From the NCBI GenBank assembly GCA_964418695.1, contig CAYQMN010000003.1, positions 1 through 64,000 on the forward strand: a DNA stretch of 64,000 nucleotides, in the 5' to 3' direction. A model generated the notes under the pieces. It saw only the letters and a list, made by a program, of their open reading frames with translations, searched no databases and had not been told where the DNA came from. Both the position numbers and the translations under genes were made by a program. This document shows positions 54,811 to 63,810 of the stretch, one piece after another. How positions within the stretch are numbered: position 1 is the first letter of the stretch; each line of letters starts with the position of its first letter. Source of the DNA: Prado023 sp964418695. Lineage in GTDB: Bacteria; Actinomycetota; Actinomycetes; S36-B12; CAIYMF01.

Positions 54811-56013
54811 TCACCCCGGGGGCGTCGCAGCGGCCCGGTGGGGCCGCCCGAGCAGCTCGCCGACGGTCCGCAGACCGGGCAGGTCGTGCACGTCCTGCGC
54901 GAGGGCCGGGACCGCGATCACGGGCACCCGAGGGTTGGCCGCCACGAATCGCGCGGCCAGGTTCTCCTGCCGCGCGGCCCGCTGCATCCGCCCGGCGTGC
55001 AGCTCCAGCAGGGTCGCGGTCAGGCCCTCGGTGGAATCGGCCGCCGGGTCGGACTCCCGCAGCCGCTGGGCGCCGGCCGCGGCCTGCTCGGCGCTGAGCC
55101 CCACCGCCGGAGCCGGGGTCATCCGGTTGACGATCATGCCGGCCAGCGGCATCCGCTCCTCGGCCAGCCGCTCGACGAAGTAGGAGGCCTCGCGCAGCGC
55201 GTCGGGCTCCGGCGCGGCCACGACCAGGAAGGCGGTGCCCGAGGCCGAGAGCAGCGCGTGGGTCTGCTCGGCGCGCTCGCGGAATCCCCCGAACATCGTG
55301 TCGAACGCGGCCACGAAGGTCTGGATGTCGCGCAGCACCTGGGCCCCGATGATCCGGGTCAGCACGTTGCTGAACACGCCCAGGCCGGCCGACACCAGGC
55401 GCATGTACGCCCGCCCGCCGGTCCGCGCGGGCGCTGCCAGGATCCGGAACAGGCGGCCGTCCAGGAAGCTGCCCAGGCGCTTCGGGGCGTCGAGGAAGTC
55501 CAGCGCCGAGCGGGAGGGCGGGGTGTCGACCACGATCAGGCCCCAGGAGCCCTGCGCCTCGGCTCGCCGGGCGAGCTGGCCCAGCTTCTCCATGGCCATG
55601 TACTCCTGCGTGCCGGCGAAGGAGGTGGACAGCGCCTGGTAGAAGGGGTTGGCCAGGATCGCCTCGGCCCGGGCGGGCTCGGCGTGCGCCACGACGATCT
55701 CGTCGAACGTGCGCTTCATGTCCAGCATCATCGCGTCGAGGCTGCCGCCGGCCGCGGTGTCCAGGCCCCGGATCGGGGCGGGGGTGTTGCCCAGCTCGTC
55801 CAGGCCCAGGGACTGGGCCAGCCGGCGCGCCGGGTCGATGGTGAGCACCACCGTGCGGCGGCCCAGCTCGGCGGCCCGCACCCCGACCGATGCCGCGGTG
55901 GTGGTCTTGCCGACCCCGCCGGACCCGCAGCAGACGATGATCCGGGTGCTCGGGTCGGTGACCAGGCCGTCGATGTCCAGGCGGCGGGCCGCCTGCCAGG
56001 TGACCCGGGTCAT
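54811..56013 (-). CDS. ArsA/Get3-like ATPase, first of a pair
   Basis: 400 aa. Deviant Walker A CCGSGGVGKTTTAASVGVRA, switch region LTIDPARRLAQSLGLDELG, and VVDTPPSRSALDFLDAPKR. This belongs to the ArsA/GET3 family, always paired with a second copy in actinobacteria; the two probably form a heterodimeric ATPase. No arsenic genes are near, so arsenic transport is unlikely. The start overlaps the partner's stop by 4 bases. Confidence 0.88.
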   Translation of the reverse strand: MTRVTWQAARRLDIDGLVTDPSTRIIVCCGSGGVGKTTTAASVGVRAAELGRRTVVLTIDPARRLAQSLGLDELGNTPAPIRGLDTAAGGSLDAMMLDMKRTFDEIVVAHAEPARAEAILANPFYQALSTSFAGTQEYMAMEKLGQLARRAEAQGSWGLIVVDTPPSRSALDFLDAPKRLGSFLDGRLFRILAAPARTGGRAYMRLVSAGLGVFSNVLTRIIGAQVLRDIQTFVAAFDTMFGGFRERAEQTHALLSASGTAFLVVAAPEPDALREASYFVERLAEERMPLAGMIVNRMTPAPAVGLSAEQAAAGAQRLRESDPAADSTEGLTATLLELHAGRMQRAARQENLAARFVAANPRVPVIAVPALAQDVHDLPGLRTVGELLGRPHRAAATPPG

Positions 56014-57020
56014 CGGGTCACCCCCTGTCCCAGCCCCTGGTCGCCGAGGGCCTGGGCCAGCTCGTACAGCGAGCCCAGGTCGATCCCCCCGTGACAGTGG
56101 GGCAGGGTCAGGACCGGGACACCGCTGTCCACCAGCCGTGCGCGCTCCTCCTCGGCCAGGGCGACTCGCTCGGCGTGGTCGGCGGCCTCCTCGGCCAAGG
56201 CGCTCACGACGGCCTGCGCACTCATCCGGCTGCCCAGGACTCCCGCCTTGGTCACCGCGGCTGCCAGCCCGGGCCGGTCCAGCTCGTCGCTGCGAGCCGC
56301 GGCCAGCTGCGCGGGCGTGAGCAGCGGCGGCTGGTCGGAGTTGACGATGACGGTGCCGATCGGCAGGTCGGCCGCGCGCAGCTCCGCGATGCCGTCGAGA
56401 GTCTCCTGGACCGGCATCTCCTCCAACAGGGTCACCACATGCACCGCCGTGCCGGGGGACCGGATCACGCGCATCACCGAGTTCGCCTGGCTGTGGATCG
56501 GGCCCACCCGGGCGATCCCGGCCACCTCGGAGTTCACGTTGAGGAACCGGGCGATCCGACCGGTGGGGGGCGCGTCCAGGACCACGGCGTCGTACACGGG
56601 TCGCCCGTGCTCGGTGCGCTTGACCGACTCCATCGCCTTGCCGGTCAGCAGCACGTCGCGCACGCCCGGGGCGATCGTGGTCGCGAAGTCGATCGCACCC
56701 ATCCGCTTGAGCGCCGAGCCGGCCCGGCGCAGGTTGTAGAACATCTCCAGGTACTCCAGCAGCGCCTCCTCGGGGTCGACCGCCAGCGCGCGCAGCTCGC
56801 CACCCCCGGGGGCCACCGCGATCCGGCGCTCCTCGTAGGGCAGCGGCGGGGAGTCGAACAGCTGGGAGATGCCCTGGCGCCCCTCGACCTCGATGAGCAG
56901 GCTGCGGCGCCCACCGGCGGCCAGGGCCAGGGCCAGGGCGGCGGCGACCGTCGTCTTGCCAGTCCCGCCCTTGCCGGTGACGACGTGCATCCGGACGTGG
57001 GGCAGCAGGTCGTCGGACAC
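56010..57020 (-). CDS. ArsA/Get3-like ATPase, second of a pair
   Basis: 336 aa. Walker A VVTGKGGTGKTTVAAALALA, switch LLIEVEGRQGISQLFD, and VVLDAPPTGRIARFLNV. The GTG at 57020 has TAGGGT (57028-57033, minus strand) 7 bases upstream, making this a leaderless start and a promoter for both ATPases. Partner of the neighbouring ArsA-like protein. Confidence 0.88.
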   Translation of the reverse strand: MSDDLLPHVRMHVVTGKGGTGKTTVAAALALALAAGGRRSLLIEVEGRQGISQLFDSPPLPYEERRIAVAPGGGELRALAVDPEEALLEYLEMFYNLRRAGSALKRMGAIDFATTIAPGVRDVLLTGKAMESVKRTEHGRPVYDAVVLDAPPTGRIARFLNVNSEVAGIARVGPIHSQANSVMRVIRSPGTAVHVVTLLEEMPVQETLDGIAELRAADLPIGTVIVNSDQPPLLTPAQLAAARSDELDRPGLAAAVTKAGVLGSRMSAQAVVSALAEEAADHAERVALAEEERARLVDSGVPVLTLPHCHGGIDLGSLYELAQALGDQGLGQGVTR

Positions 57021-57034
57021 AGCGGGAACCCTAG

Positions 57035-57856
57035 TCAGCGGGGGCCGCGCGCGCCCCCGCTCAGGAACTCCACCTGGGCCATCAGGGACAGCCGGGCCGG
57101 CGCGCGCAGGTGCCCGGGCAGCTCGGGGTAGGCCGCGTCGAGCAGGTCGTCGAGGTCGCGCAGGCCGGAGTCCAGCGCGGTGCGGACCAGATCCAGGCGC
57201 TCCTGGCGGTGCAGCTGGTAGTCCGCGATCAGCTCGGCGGGCTGCTCGCGCGCCGGGCCGTGCCCGGGCAGGACCCATTGCGCCTCGTGCTCGTGGGCCA
57301 GCGCGGCGAGCGCGGCCAGCGAGTCCAGGTAGGCCCCGAGATCCCCGTCCGGGTGGGCGATCACCGACGTCCCCCGGCCCAGGACGGTGTCTCCGGTGAG
57401 CAGCGCCCGGTCGGCCGGCAGCAGGAACGTGAGGCTGTCCGAGGTGTGCCCGGGGGTCGGCGCGACGTGCAGCTCCAGGCCGTCGACGCTGACCCGGTCC
57501 CCGCCGTGCAGGCCCTCCTCGCCGAGGCGGTGGCGGGGGTCCAGCGCGCGGACCGGGGCGCCGGTCATGGCATGCAGCCGCGCGGCTCCGTGGGAGTGGT
57601 CGGCGTGCCCGTGGGTGAGCAGGATCAGGGCGATCCGAGTGCCGCGCTGCTCGGCGGTGACGACCAGGGCGTCCAGGTGCTCGCGGTCGTCCGGGCCCGG
57701 GTCGACCAGGACGGCCCGGGCCGCGCCGGGCTCGTGCAGCAGCCAGCTGTTGGTCCCGTCCAGAGTCATCGGGCTGGGGTTCCCCGCGAGCACGGCCGTG
57801 GCTCGGGGCGTGACCGCGCCGGCCGCCCACGGCCCCGTGTGCACGAGGGGGCGCAT
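57035..57856 (-). CDS. MBL-fold metallo-hydrolase
   Basis: 273 aa. The metal-binding HxHxDH motif is ILLTHGHADHSHGA, with the third His in VAPTPGHTSDSL, the Asp in LLTGDTVLG, and a final His in VLPGHGPAR. The N-terminal NPSPMTLDGTNSWLL and overall length are like glyoxalase II/LACTB2-type enzymes. Substrate unknown. The ATG overlaps the NUDIX stop (TGATG). Confidence 0.9.
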   Translation of the reverse strand: MRPLVHTGPWAAGAVTPRATAVLAGNPSPMTLDGTNSWLLHEPGAARAVLVDPGPDDREHLDALVVTAEQRGTRIALILLTHGHADHSHGAARLHAMTGAPVRALDPRHRLGEEGLHGGDRVSVDGLELHVAPTPGHTSDSLTFLLPADRALLTGDTVLGRGTSVIAHPDGDLGAYLDSLAALAALAHEHEAQWVLPGHGPAREQPAELIADYQLHRQERLDLVRTALDSGLRDLDDLLDAAYPELPGHLRAPARLSLMAQVEFLSGGARGPR

Positions 57857-58746
57857 CAGCCCGTGGCCGTCTTCGGCGGAGTCAGCCCGGCGACCTCCGA
57901 GCCGGCGGGCTCGCTCGACGAGCCGAGCACCGCCCCGGTGTAGGCGTGGACCAGGGCCCAGTCGATCCCGTCGCCGACCGGCACCGGCTGGGGCAACAGC
58001 GGTGTGATGGTGCGCCCGCGGGCGTCGGCCAGGGCGTGCGCGACGGTCGGCTGCGACGCGAGCCCGGCCAGGACCGCCACGGTCGGTGGGAGCATCGGGA
58101 GCTCCCCGGCGGCGTGTGTGCTCAGCGCCTCGGCCGGGGCTAGCCAGACCCCGAGGTCGGTCTCGGTCGCGTGCGGCCGGACCTCCTGGCCGACCGGCAG
58201 CTCGGCCATCAGGAACCGGGTGTCGAAGCGCCGCGACTCGACCTCGGGGGTCACCCAGTGCGCGACCGGCACCAGCAGGTCGGCGTCCAGGTGCAGCCCC
58301 CGGCGGACCAGGACCTCCGGGAACGCCAGCGCGGTCTGGCTGGCCGCCCGGTCGCGCTCCCAGCCCTCGTCCGGCACGGCCGGCCGGCCGCGGCGGTCCA
58401 GCGCCAGCAGCACGCCGGCCTCCTCGAAGGTCTCGCGGACCGCGGCGGCGATCAGGGCGCGAGCCAGCTCGGGGGCTGCCCAGGAGCCGCCGGTCAGCGA
58501 GCCGGAGACCAGCGGACGGCCGTCCTGGCCGGGGTCCACCCGGCCGCCGGGGAAGACGTGCATGCCCGGCGCGAACGCCATCGTCGAGGGCCGGCGCATG
58601 AGCAGGACCTCCAGCCCGGCTGCCCCGTCGCGCACCAGCACGACCGTGGCCGCGGGCCGGGCCTCCGGCGGGGTCCAGCTGCTCTGGCCCCGGGCGATCT
58701 CCCGGGCCCGGGCCACCAGCTCGGCGGGCATCCGCAATCCGCTCAT
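57856..58746 (-). CDS. NUDIX hydrolase
   Basis: 296 aa. The NUDIX box is split: GMHVFPGGRVDPGQDG, then an insertion before ALIAAAVRETFEEAGVLLAL. This layout, with an insertion between the Gly and the REXXEE helix, is seen in the NUDT19/peroxisomal CoA pyrophosphatase-like group. Substrate unassigned. Overlaps RidA upstream (ATGA) and the MBL protein downstream. Confidence 0.88.
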   Translation of the reverse strand: MSGLRMPAELVARAREIARGQSSWTPPEARPAATVVLVRDGAAGLEVLLMRRPSTMAFAPGMHVFPGGRVDPGQDGRPLVSGSLTGGSWAAPELARALIAAAVRETFEEAGVLLALDRRGRPAVPDEGWERDRAASQTALAFPEVLVRRGLHLDADLLVPVAHWVTPEVESRRFDTRFLMAELPVGQEVRPHATETDLGVWLAPAEALSTHAAGELPMLPPTVAVLAGLASQPTVAHALADARGRTITPLLPQPVPVGDGIDWALVHAYTGAVLGSSSEPAGSEVAGLTPPKTATG

Positions 58747-59213
58747 CAGGCCTCCACGACCTCCACGACCACCTCGACCTCGACCGGGGCGTCCAGCGGA
58801 AGGACCGCCACCCCGACCGCAGAGCGTGCGTGCACCCCGGCCTCGCCGAAGGCCGCCGCCAGCAGGCTGCTTGCTCCGTTGACGACACCGGGCTGGCCGG
58901 TGAACTCCGGGTCCGAGGCGACGTAGCCCACGACCTTGACCACCCGCACGACCGAGTCCAGGTCGCCGACCACCGAGCGCACGGCGGCGATCGCGTTCAG
59001 GGCGCACTGCTGGGCCAGCACTGCCGCCTGCTCCGGGTCGATCTCGGCGCCCACCTTGCCGGTGGCCAGCAGGGCACCGTCGCGCATCGGCAGCTGACCC
59101 GACGTGTGGACGTGGCTCCCCGAGCGCACCGCTGGCAGGTAGGCGGCCACCGGAGCGGCCACCTCGGGCACGGCCAGCCCGAGCGCGGCCAGGCGGTCCT
59201 CGACCGCGCCCAT
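58746..59213 (-). CDS. RidA/YjgF family protein
   Basis: 155 aa: YLPAVRSGSHVHTSGQLPMR, CALNAIAAVRSVVGDLDSVV and VVKVVGYVASDPEFTGQPGV are RidA-like. The family deaminates reactive enamines. The active-site Arg expected near the C-terminus is replaced by VGVAVLPLDAPVEVEVVVEV, so catalysis may differ from canonical RidA. Part of the DUF4177-RidA-NUDIX-MBL operon. Confidence 0.88.
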   Translation of the reverse strand: MGAVEDRLAALGLAVPEVAAPVAAYLPAVRSGSHVHTSGQLPMRDGALLATGKVGAEIDPEQAAVLAQQCALNAIAAVRSVVGDLDSVVRVVKVVGYVASDPEFTGQPGVVNGASSLLAAAFGEAGVHARSAVGVAVLPLDAPVEVEVVVEVVEA

Positions 59214-59214
59214 G

Positions 59215-59379
59215 TCAGCCGACCGGGCGCTTGAAGTACGCGACCAGCTGCTCGGCGCTCGGCCCCGGCACGACCTGGACCAGCTCCCAGCCGTCCTGGC
59301 CCCAGTTGTCCAGGATCTGCTTGGTGGCGTGGATGAGGAGGGGTGCGGTGGCGTACTCCCACCGGGTGCGCTCAGACAT
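59215..59379 (-). CDS. DUF4177-like small protein
   Basis: 54 aa: MSERTRWEYATAPLLIHATK, then QILDNWGQDGWELVQVVPG and AYFKRPVG. WEYATAPL and GWELVQVV are the DUF4177 pattern. TACCCT on the minus strand (59386-59391) lies 6 bases upstream: leaderless start and operon promoter. Function unknown. Confidence 0.88.
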   Translation of the reverse strand: MSERTRWEYATAPLLIHATKQILDNWGQDGWELVQVVPGPSAEQLVAYFKRPVG

Positions 59380-59405
59380 GGTCACAGGGTAGTGGCCGCC
59401 CGGAA

Positions 59406-60080
59406 TCAGCGGGCGCGGCGCTCGAGTCGGTCGATGTCCAGCAGCGTCACCGACCGCTGCTCGATCCGGATCCAGCCGCGCTGGGAGAAGTCGGCCAGTG
59501 CCTTGTTGACCGTCTCCCGGGACGCGCCGACCAGCTGCGCGAGCTCCTCCTGCGTGAGCTCGTGGTCCACCCGCAGCCCCTCGGGCACGTCCTCGCCGAA
59601 CTTGGTGCCCAGCTCCAGCAGCGCCTTGGCGACCCGGCCGGGCACGTCGGAGAACACCAGGTCGGCCAGCGCCTCGTTGGTGCGGCGCAGCCGCCGGGCC
59701 AGGGCGGCCAGCAGGGCCACGGCCAGGTCGGGGCGCCCGACCAGCCACGGCAGCAGGGCGTCGTGGGACATGGACAGGACCTTGGTCCCCGAGACGGCGA
59801 CCGCGGTGGCTGTCCTCGGTCCGGGATCGAACAGGGACAGCTCGCCGAGCATCTCGCCGCTGCCCAGCACGGCGATGATGGACTCGCGACCGTCCTGGGA
59901 CGCATGGGACAGCTTGATCTTGCCGCTGTCGATCAAGTAGAGCTTCTCGCCGGGCTCACCCTCGTTGAACAGCACCTCGCCCTTGGCCAGCTTCAGCTCC
60001 ACCATCGACGTGCGCAGCGCCGCCGCGGCGTCGTCGTCCAAGGCCGCGAACAGGGGCGCGGTGCGCAGCCGGTCCTGCAC
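59406..60080 (-). CDS. crp: Crp/Fnr family transcription regulator
   Basis: 224 aa. Cyclic-nucleotide domain with GEVLFNEGEPGEKLYLIDSG and the phosphate-binding GEMLGELSLFDPGPRTATAV (Glu, Arg-Thr). C-terminal winged HTH LTQEELAQLVGASRETVNKA. This matches the actinobacterial cAMP receptor protein adjacent to nth. The GTG at 60080 follows GAAGGAG. No convincing self-site is seen. Confidence 0.93.
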   Translation of the reverse strand: MQDRLRTAPLFAALDDDAAAALRTSMVELKLAKGEVLFNEGEPGEKLYLIDSGKIKLSHASQDGRESIIAVLGSGEMLGELSLFDPGPRTATAVAVSGTKVLSMSHDALLPWLVGRPDLAVALLAALARRLRRTNEALADLVFSDVPGRVAKALLELGTKFGEDVPEGLRVDHELTQEELAQLVGASRETVNKALADFSQRGWIRIEQRSVTLLDIDRLERRAR

Positions 60081-60207
60081 GGTGACTCCTTCACGATGGT
60101 TGGGGGACGACCCCCGACGTCAGCCCCCCACGATAGGGCTCGCGCCGACCTGATGGCGCGACCCGGGCCAGGCCGCCCTTGGGCCCACCCCGGCCTAGGC
60201 TGACCGG

Positions 60208-60909
60208 GTGAGTGCCACCACCCCCGCCCCCACCCGGACCGCGCTGGTCCGGCGGGCGCGCCGGATGGGGCGGATTCTGGCGCAGACCTACCCCGACGCG
60301 CACTGCGAGCTGGACTTCCAGAGCCCCTATCAGCTGGTGGTGGCCACGATCCTGTCCGCCCAGTGCACCGACGCGCGGGTGAACCTGGTGACCCCGGCGC
60401 TGTTCGCCCGCTACCCGACGCCGGCGGACCTGGCGGCCGCGGATCGCGCGCAGCTGGAGCAGATGATCGTCTCCACCGGGTTCTTCCGGGCCAAGTCGAA
60501 CTCCCTGCAGGGGATGGCCGCCCGGGTGGTCGAGGTCTACGGCGGCGAGATCCCTCATCGGATGGCCGACCTCGTCACGCTGCCCGGCGTGGGTCGCAAG
60601 ACCGCCAACGTCGTGCTGGGCAACGCGTTCGGCAAGCCCGGGATCACGGTGGACACCCACTTCGGACGGCTGTCGCGGCGGTTCGGGTGGACGGCGTCAC
60701 AGGACCCGGAGACGGTCGAGGCCGAGGTCGGATCGCTGTTCCCGCGCTCGGAGTGGACGATGCTGTCGCATCGGATGATCTGGCACGGCCGCCGGCGCTG
60801 CCACGCCCGCAAGCCCGCCTGTGGGGCCTGCCCGCTGGCCGCCCTGTGCCCGAGCTACGGACTGGGTCCGGTCGACCCGGTCGCGGCGGCCGCCCTGGTG
60901 CGCCCGTGA
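60208..60909 (+). CDS. nth: Endonuclease III
   Basis: 233 aa DNA glycosylase/AP lyase for oxidised pyrimidines. It shows LVVATILSAQCTDARVN, HhH with catalytic Lys nearby (LVTLPGVGRKTANVVLGNAF), catalytic Asp in ITVDTHFGRLSRR, and the [4Fe-4S] cysteines C-x6-C-x2-C-x5-C in CHARKPACGACPLAALC. The GTG has TAGGCT (60196-60201) 6 bases upstream (leaderless). Confidence 0.96.
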   Translation: MSATTPAPTRTALVRRARRMGRILAQTYPDAHCELDFQSPYQLVVATILSAQCTDARVNLVTPALFARYPTPADLAAADRAQLEQMIVSTGFFRAKSNSLQGMAARVVEVYGGEIPHRMADLVTLPGVGRKTANVVLGNAFGKPGITVDTHFGRLSRRFGWTASQDPETVEAEVGSLFPRSEWTMLSHRMIWHGRRRCHARKPACGACPLAALCPSYGLGPVDPVAAAALVRP

Positions 60910-61586
60910 CCGCCCCGGGCACCTGGCTGGAGGCGCCGGGCGGCCAGCTGGACCCCGCGCGCGACTATCCGGCCTGGGTCGGCGAGCTCACCTCGCGGCT
61001 GGCCGGGATCACGGCGACGGACCTGTCCCGGTTCACCCCGCCGCCGGGCCGGCCCGCCCGCCACTCGGCGGTCCTGATCCTGCTGGGCGAGGCCGAGCGG
61101 GGCCCCGACGTCCTGCTCATCGAGCGGGCCGCTCAGATGCGCTCGCACGCCGGCCAGCCGGCCTTCCCGGGCGGCAAGCGCGACGCCACCGACACCAGTC
61201 CGATCCACACCGCGGTCCGGGAGGCCGTGGAGGAGACGAACCTCGACGCCACGGGCGTGGAGGCGCTGCGGACCCTGCCCGACCTCTGGCTGCCGCCCAG
61301 CGGCTTCACCGTCACCCCGGTGCTGGCCTACTGGCGCCGGCCCTCGCCGGTCCGTCCCGGTGACCCGGCCGAGGTGGCGCGCGTCGCCCGGGTCCCGGTC
61401 GCCGACCTCGTGGACCCGGACAACCGGATGACGGTGGTGCATCCGGCGGGCTTCCGCGGTCCGGGGTTCCAGGTGGCCGACATGCTCGTCTGGGGATTCA
61501 CCGCGATCCTGATCGAGGGGCTGCTGGACCTGGCCGGCTGGTCGGTGCCCTGGCCCCGCAGCCGGGAAGTGCAGATCGGGCCGTGA
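60906..61586 (+). CDS. NUDIX hydrolase, CoA pyrophosphatase-like
   Basis: 226 aa from a GTG overlapping the nth stop. The CoA-specific motif region LIERAAQMRSHAGQPAFPGG precedes the NUDIX box GGKRDATDTSPIHTAVREAV-EE. This matches the CoA pyrophosphatase group located between nth and the MarP-type protease in actinobacteria. The stop overlaps the protease start. Confidence 0.9.
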   Translation: MTAPGTWLEAPGGQLDPARDYPAWVGELTSRLAGITATDLSRFTPPPGRPARHSAVLILLGEAERGPDVLLIERAAQMRSHAGQPAFPGGKRDATDTSPIHTAVREAVEETNLDATGVEALRTLPDLWLPPSGFTVTPVLAYWRRPSPVRPGDPAEVARVARVPVADLVDPDNRMTVVHPAGFRGPGFQVADMLVWGFTAILIEGLLDLAGWSVPWPRSREVQIGP

Positions 61587-62767
61587 CCCTCAATGCGGTC
61601 GATCTGGCCCTGGTCCTGGGCGGCCTGCTCATGGCCTACTTCGGCTGGCGGGCCGGGATCATCACGACCGTCGCGGCCTTCCTCGGCTTCTTCGGTGGGG
61701 CCTTCCTGGGGGCCCGCCTGGTGGCCTTCGTACTGGCCGATCGCGACTGGCCGGTGCTGGCCGAGGGCCTGGCGACCCTGCTGGGCATGATCGTGCTGGG
61801 CATGGTGGGCCAGGCCCTGCTCGGCGGGCTGGGCCGGCTCGTGCGCCGGACCGTCGGGGTGGTCGCGCCGCTGCGCTGGGTGGACAGCGCCGCGGGGATG
61901 ACGGTCAGCGTGCTGGCGTTCCTGCTCGGCGCCTGGATGCTGCTGTCGGTGGCGGTGACCATGCCCGAGGGGACGGCCTCGGACGCGGTGCGCTCGTCGC
62001 GGGTCTGGCCGGTGCTCGACCAGGTGGTCGGCGGGCCGGGCTCGATGCTGGTCGCGGACGCCCGCGCGCTGCTGGCCGACTTGAACCTGCCCGCCCTGCC
62101 CTTCAACGTCGAGACACTGCCGCCGGTCGCCGAGCCGGGCGCGGGCAGCATCCCGGACGCGGTGGTGCAGACGTCTCGGGCCGCGGTGCTCAAGGTGATG
62201 ACCGGCTCGGGGCGGTGCGGCCTGACCGCCATGGGCAGTGCCGTCGTGGTCGGTGACGAGCAGGTGGTCACCAACGCTCACGTGATCGCCGGCTCCGACC
62301 GCATCCAGGTCCGCGGCAGTGGTGGGCGGACCCGGGAGGCCGTCCTGGTCGCGGTCGACCGGGCCACCGACGTCGCGGTGCTGAGGGTCCCCGGCCTGCA
62401 CGCGCCCGCGCCGGACTGGGCCAGCAGCGCGCCGCGGGGGATGGACGTCTACATCTCGGGGCACCCGCAGGGCGGTCAGCTGACGGTGCGCAGCGCCCGG
62501 GTCCGCGGGCGGGTGACGATGGCCGACGAGGCGGGTCGCGGCTCCCGGCAGGTGCTGGTGTTCGCGGGCAACGTGGAGCCGGGCAATTCCGGAGGGCCGC
62601 TGCTGGACCGGGACGGGACCGTCGTGGGCCTGGTGTTCGCCACGTCCAGCGTCTCCTCGCTGACCGGGTTCGCGCTGCGGCCCTCCGAGGTGCTGCCGCT
62701 GGTGCGGTCCGCCCAAGGCGCCACCCAGCCGGTCGGCTCCGGCGAGTGCCCGGTCGCCAGCCCGTGA
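61583..62767 (+). CDS. marP: MarP-type periplasmic serine protease with CvpA-like membrane domain
   Basis: 394 aa. Four N-terminal membrane helices form a CvpA-like domain (LALVLGGLLMAYFGWRAGII, VAAFLGFFGGAFLGARLVAF). The chymotrypsin-like domain has the triad His (VVTNAHVIAGS), Asp (RATDVAVLRV) and Ser (EPGNSGGPLLD). One Cys at its start (SGRCGLTAMG) and one at the end (SGECPVASP) match the regulatory disulfide of mycobacterial MarP, needed for acid resistance. Last gene of the nth-NUDIX-marP operon. Confidence 0.93.
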   Translation: MTLNAVDLALVLGGLLMAYFGWRAGIITTVAAFLGFFGGAFLGARLVAFVLADRDWPVLAEGLATLLGMIVLGMVGQALLGGLGRLVRRTVGVVAPLRWVDSAAGMTVSVLAFLLGAWMLLSVAVTMPEGTASDAVRSSRVWPVLDQVVGGPGSMLVADARALLADLNLPALPFNVETLPPVAEPGAGSIPDAVVQTSRAAVLKVMTGSGRCGLTAMGSAVVVGDEQVVTNAHVIAGSDRIQVRGSGGRTREAVLVAVDRATDVAVLRVPGLHAPAPDWASSAPRGMDVYISGHPQGGQLTVRSARVRGRVTMADEAGRGSRQVLVFAGNVEPGNSGGPLLDRDGTVVGLVFATSSVSSLTGFALRPSEVLPLVRSAQGATQPVGSGECPVASP

Positions 62768-62874
62768 CAGGGCGCCTTACCTATAGGTTGGCCGCGGCTT
62801 CGTCCACATCCTCGGCGGCCCTGCAGCGGATTCCGGCTACCGGATGTGGGCCGCCCGGATCCCCCGAGCCGGCC

Positions 62875-63810
62875 TCATGCGCGCGGGCGGCTGGACGGTA
62901 GCCCGGCCAGCCAGTCCAGGAGGGTCGCGGCGAACTGCTCGGGCTGCTCCTCGTGCGGGAAGTGCCCGCATCCGGGCAGCTCCACCCGGCGGTAGGGGCC
63001 GGTCACATACTCCTCGGAGCCGGCGTTGCTGCTGGGCAGCACGGTCGGGTCCTGAGCGCCGACGACGTGGAGCACCGGGGCGGCGATGGGGTTCTTCATC
63101 CGCCGGGCGAACCGGATGCCGTCCGGGCGGGGGATCGAGCGCAGCGCCCAGCGGTGGTACTCCACCGCGCAGTGGGCGGTGTTGAGCAGCATCATCGCCG
63201 AGCGGTAGGTGTTCTCGGTGTCCTTGTCCGGCCAGTCGTCGGTCGCCGATCCGGCGTGCAGGAACCCGCCCACCCCGGCCGCGCGGTCCTCGAGCAGGTC
63301 GCGCTCCGGCGAGGCGGGGACCTGGAAGCCGTAGACGTACTTGGAGGCCCGGCGCTGGGTGGGGTCGTGCAGCAGCGACTCGCGCAGCCGGCGCGGGTGC
63401 GGCATCGAGACCGGGGCGATGGCGACCACCGCGTCGGGCAGCAGGGTCGCGCACGTCCACGCCAGGAACCCGCCCCAGCCGTGCCCGACGATGATCGCCC
63501 GGCGCTCCCCCAGCGACCGGATGACCCCGGTGAGGTCCGCGGACAGTGTGAACGGGTCGTAGCCGCGCGGCGGGTGGTCCGAGCCGCCATAGCCGCGCAG
63601 GTCCATCGCGGCGACCCGGTACCCGGCGTCGGCGAGCGTGGGCATCAGATGCCGCCAGGTCCACCAGAACATGGGGAAGCCGTGGGCGAGCAGGATCAGC
63701 GGGCCTGACCCCATCTCGGCGATGTGGAACCGGGCGCCGTTCGCCGCGACGTTGCGGTGGGTCCAAGGGCCGGGCAGGCCGACGACGTCTTCGGGATCGG
63801 GCAGCGTCAC
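62875..63810 (-). CDS. Alpha/beta hydrolase, epoxide-hydrolase-like, with altered nucleophile elbow
   Basis: 311 aa. The fold is clear (LILLAHGFPMFWWTWRHLMP with HGxP, AMDLRGYGGSD, and a C-terminal His in LPGCGHFPHEEQPEQ). However, the elbow reads IIVGHGWGGFLAW: where epoxide hydrolases and lipases have Asp or Ser (GHxWGG), this has Gly. It may be inactive, or use another residue. The location next to marP matches the mycobacterial ephE neighbourhood. The GTG overlaps the next gene's stop. Confidence 0.85.
   Translation of the reverse strand: MTLPDPEDVVGLPGPWTHRNVAANGARFHIAEMGSGPLILLAHGFPMFWWTWRHLMPTLADAGYRVAAMDLRGYGGSDHPPRGYDPFTLSADLTGVIRSLGERRAIIVGHGWGGFLAWTCATLLPDAVVAIAPVSMPHPRRLRESLLHDPTQRRASKYVYGFQVPASPERDLLEDRAAGVGGFLHAGSATDDWPDKDTENTYRSAMMLLNTAHCAVEYHRWALRSIPRPDGIRFARRMKNPIAAPVLHVVGAQDPTVLPSSNAGSEEYVTGPYRRVELPGCGHFPHEEQPEQFAATLLDWLAGLPSSRPRA

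Noticed and set aside
60082..60094. GTGACTCCTTCAC as a Crp self-binding site
   Set aside because: The spacing between half-sites is 5 rather than 6, and the sequence is explained by the GAAGGAG ribosome-binding site of crp.
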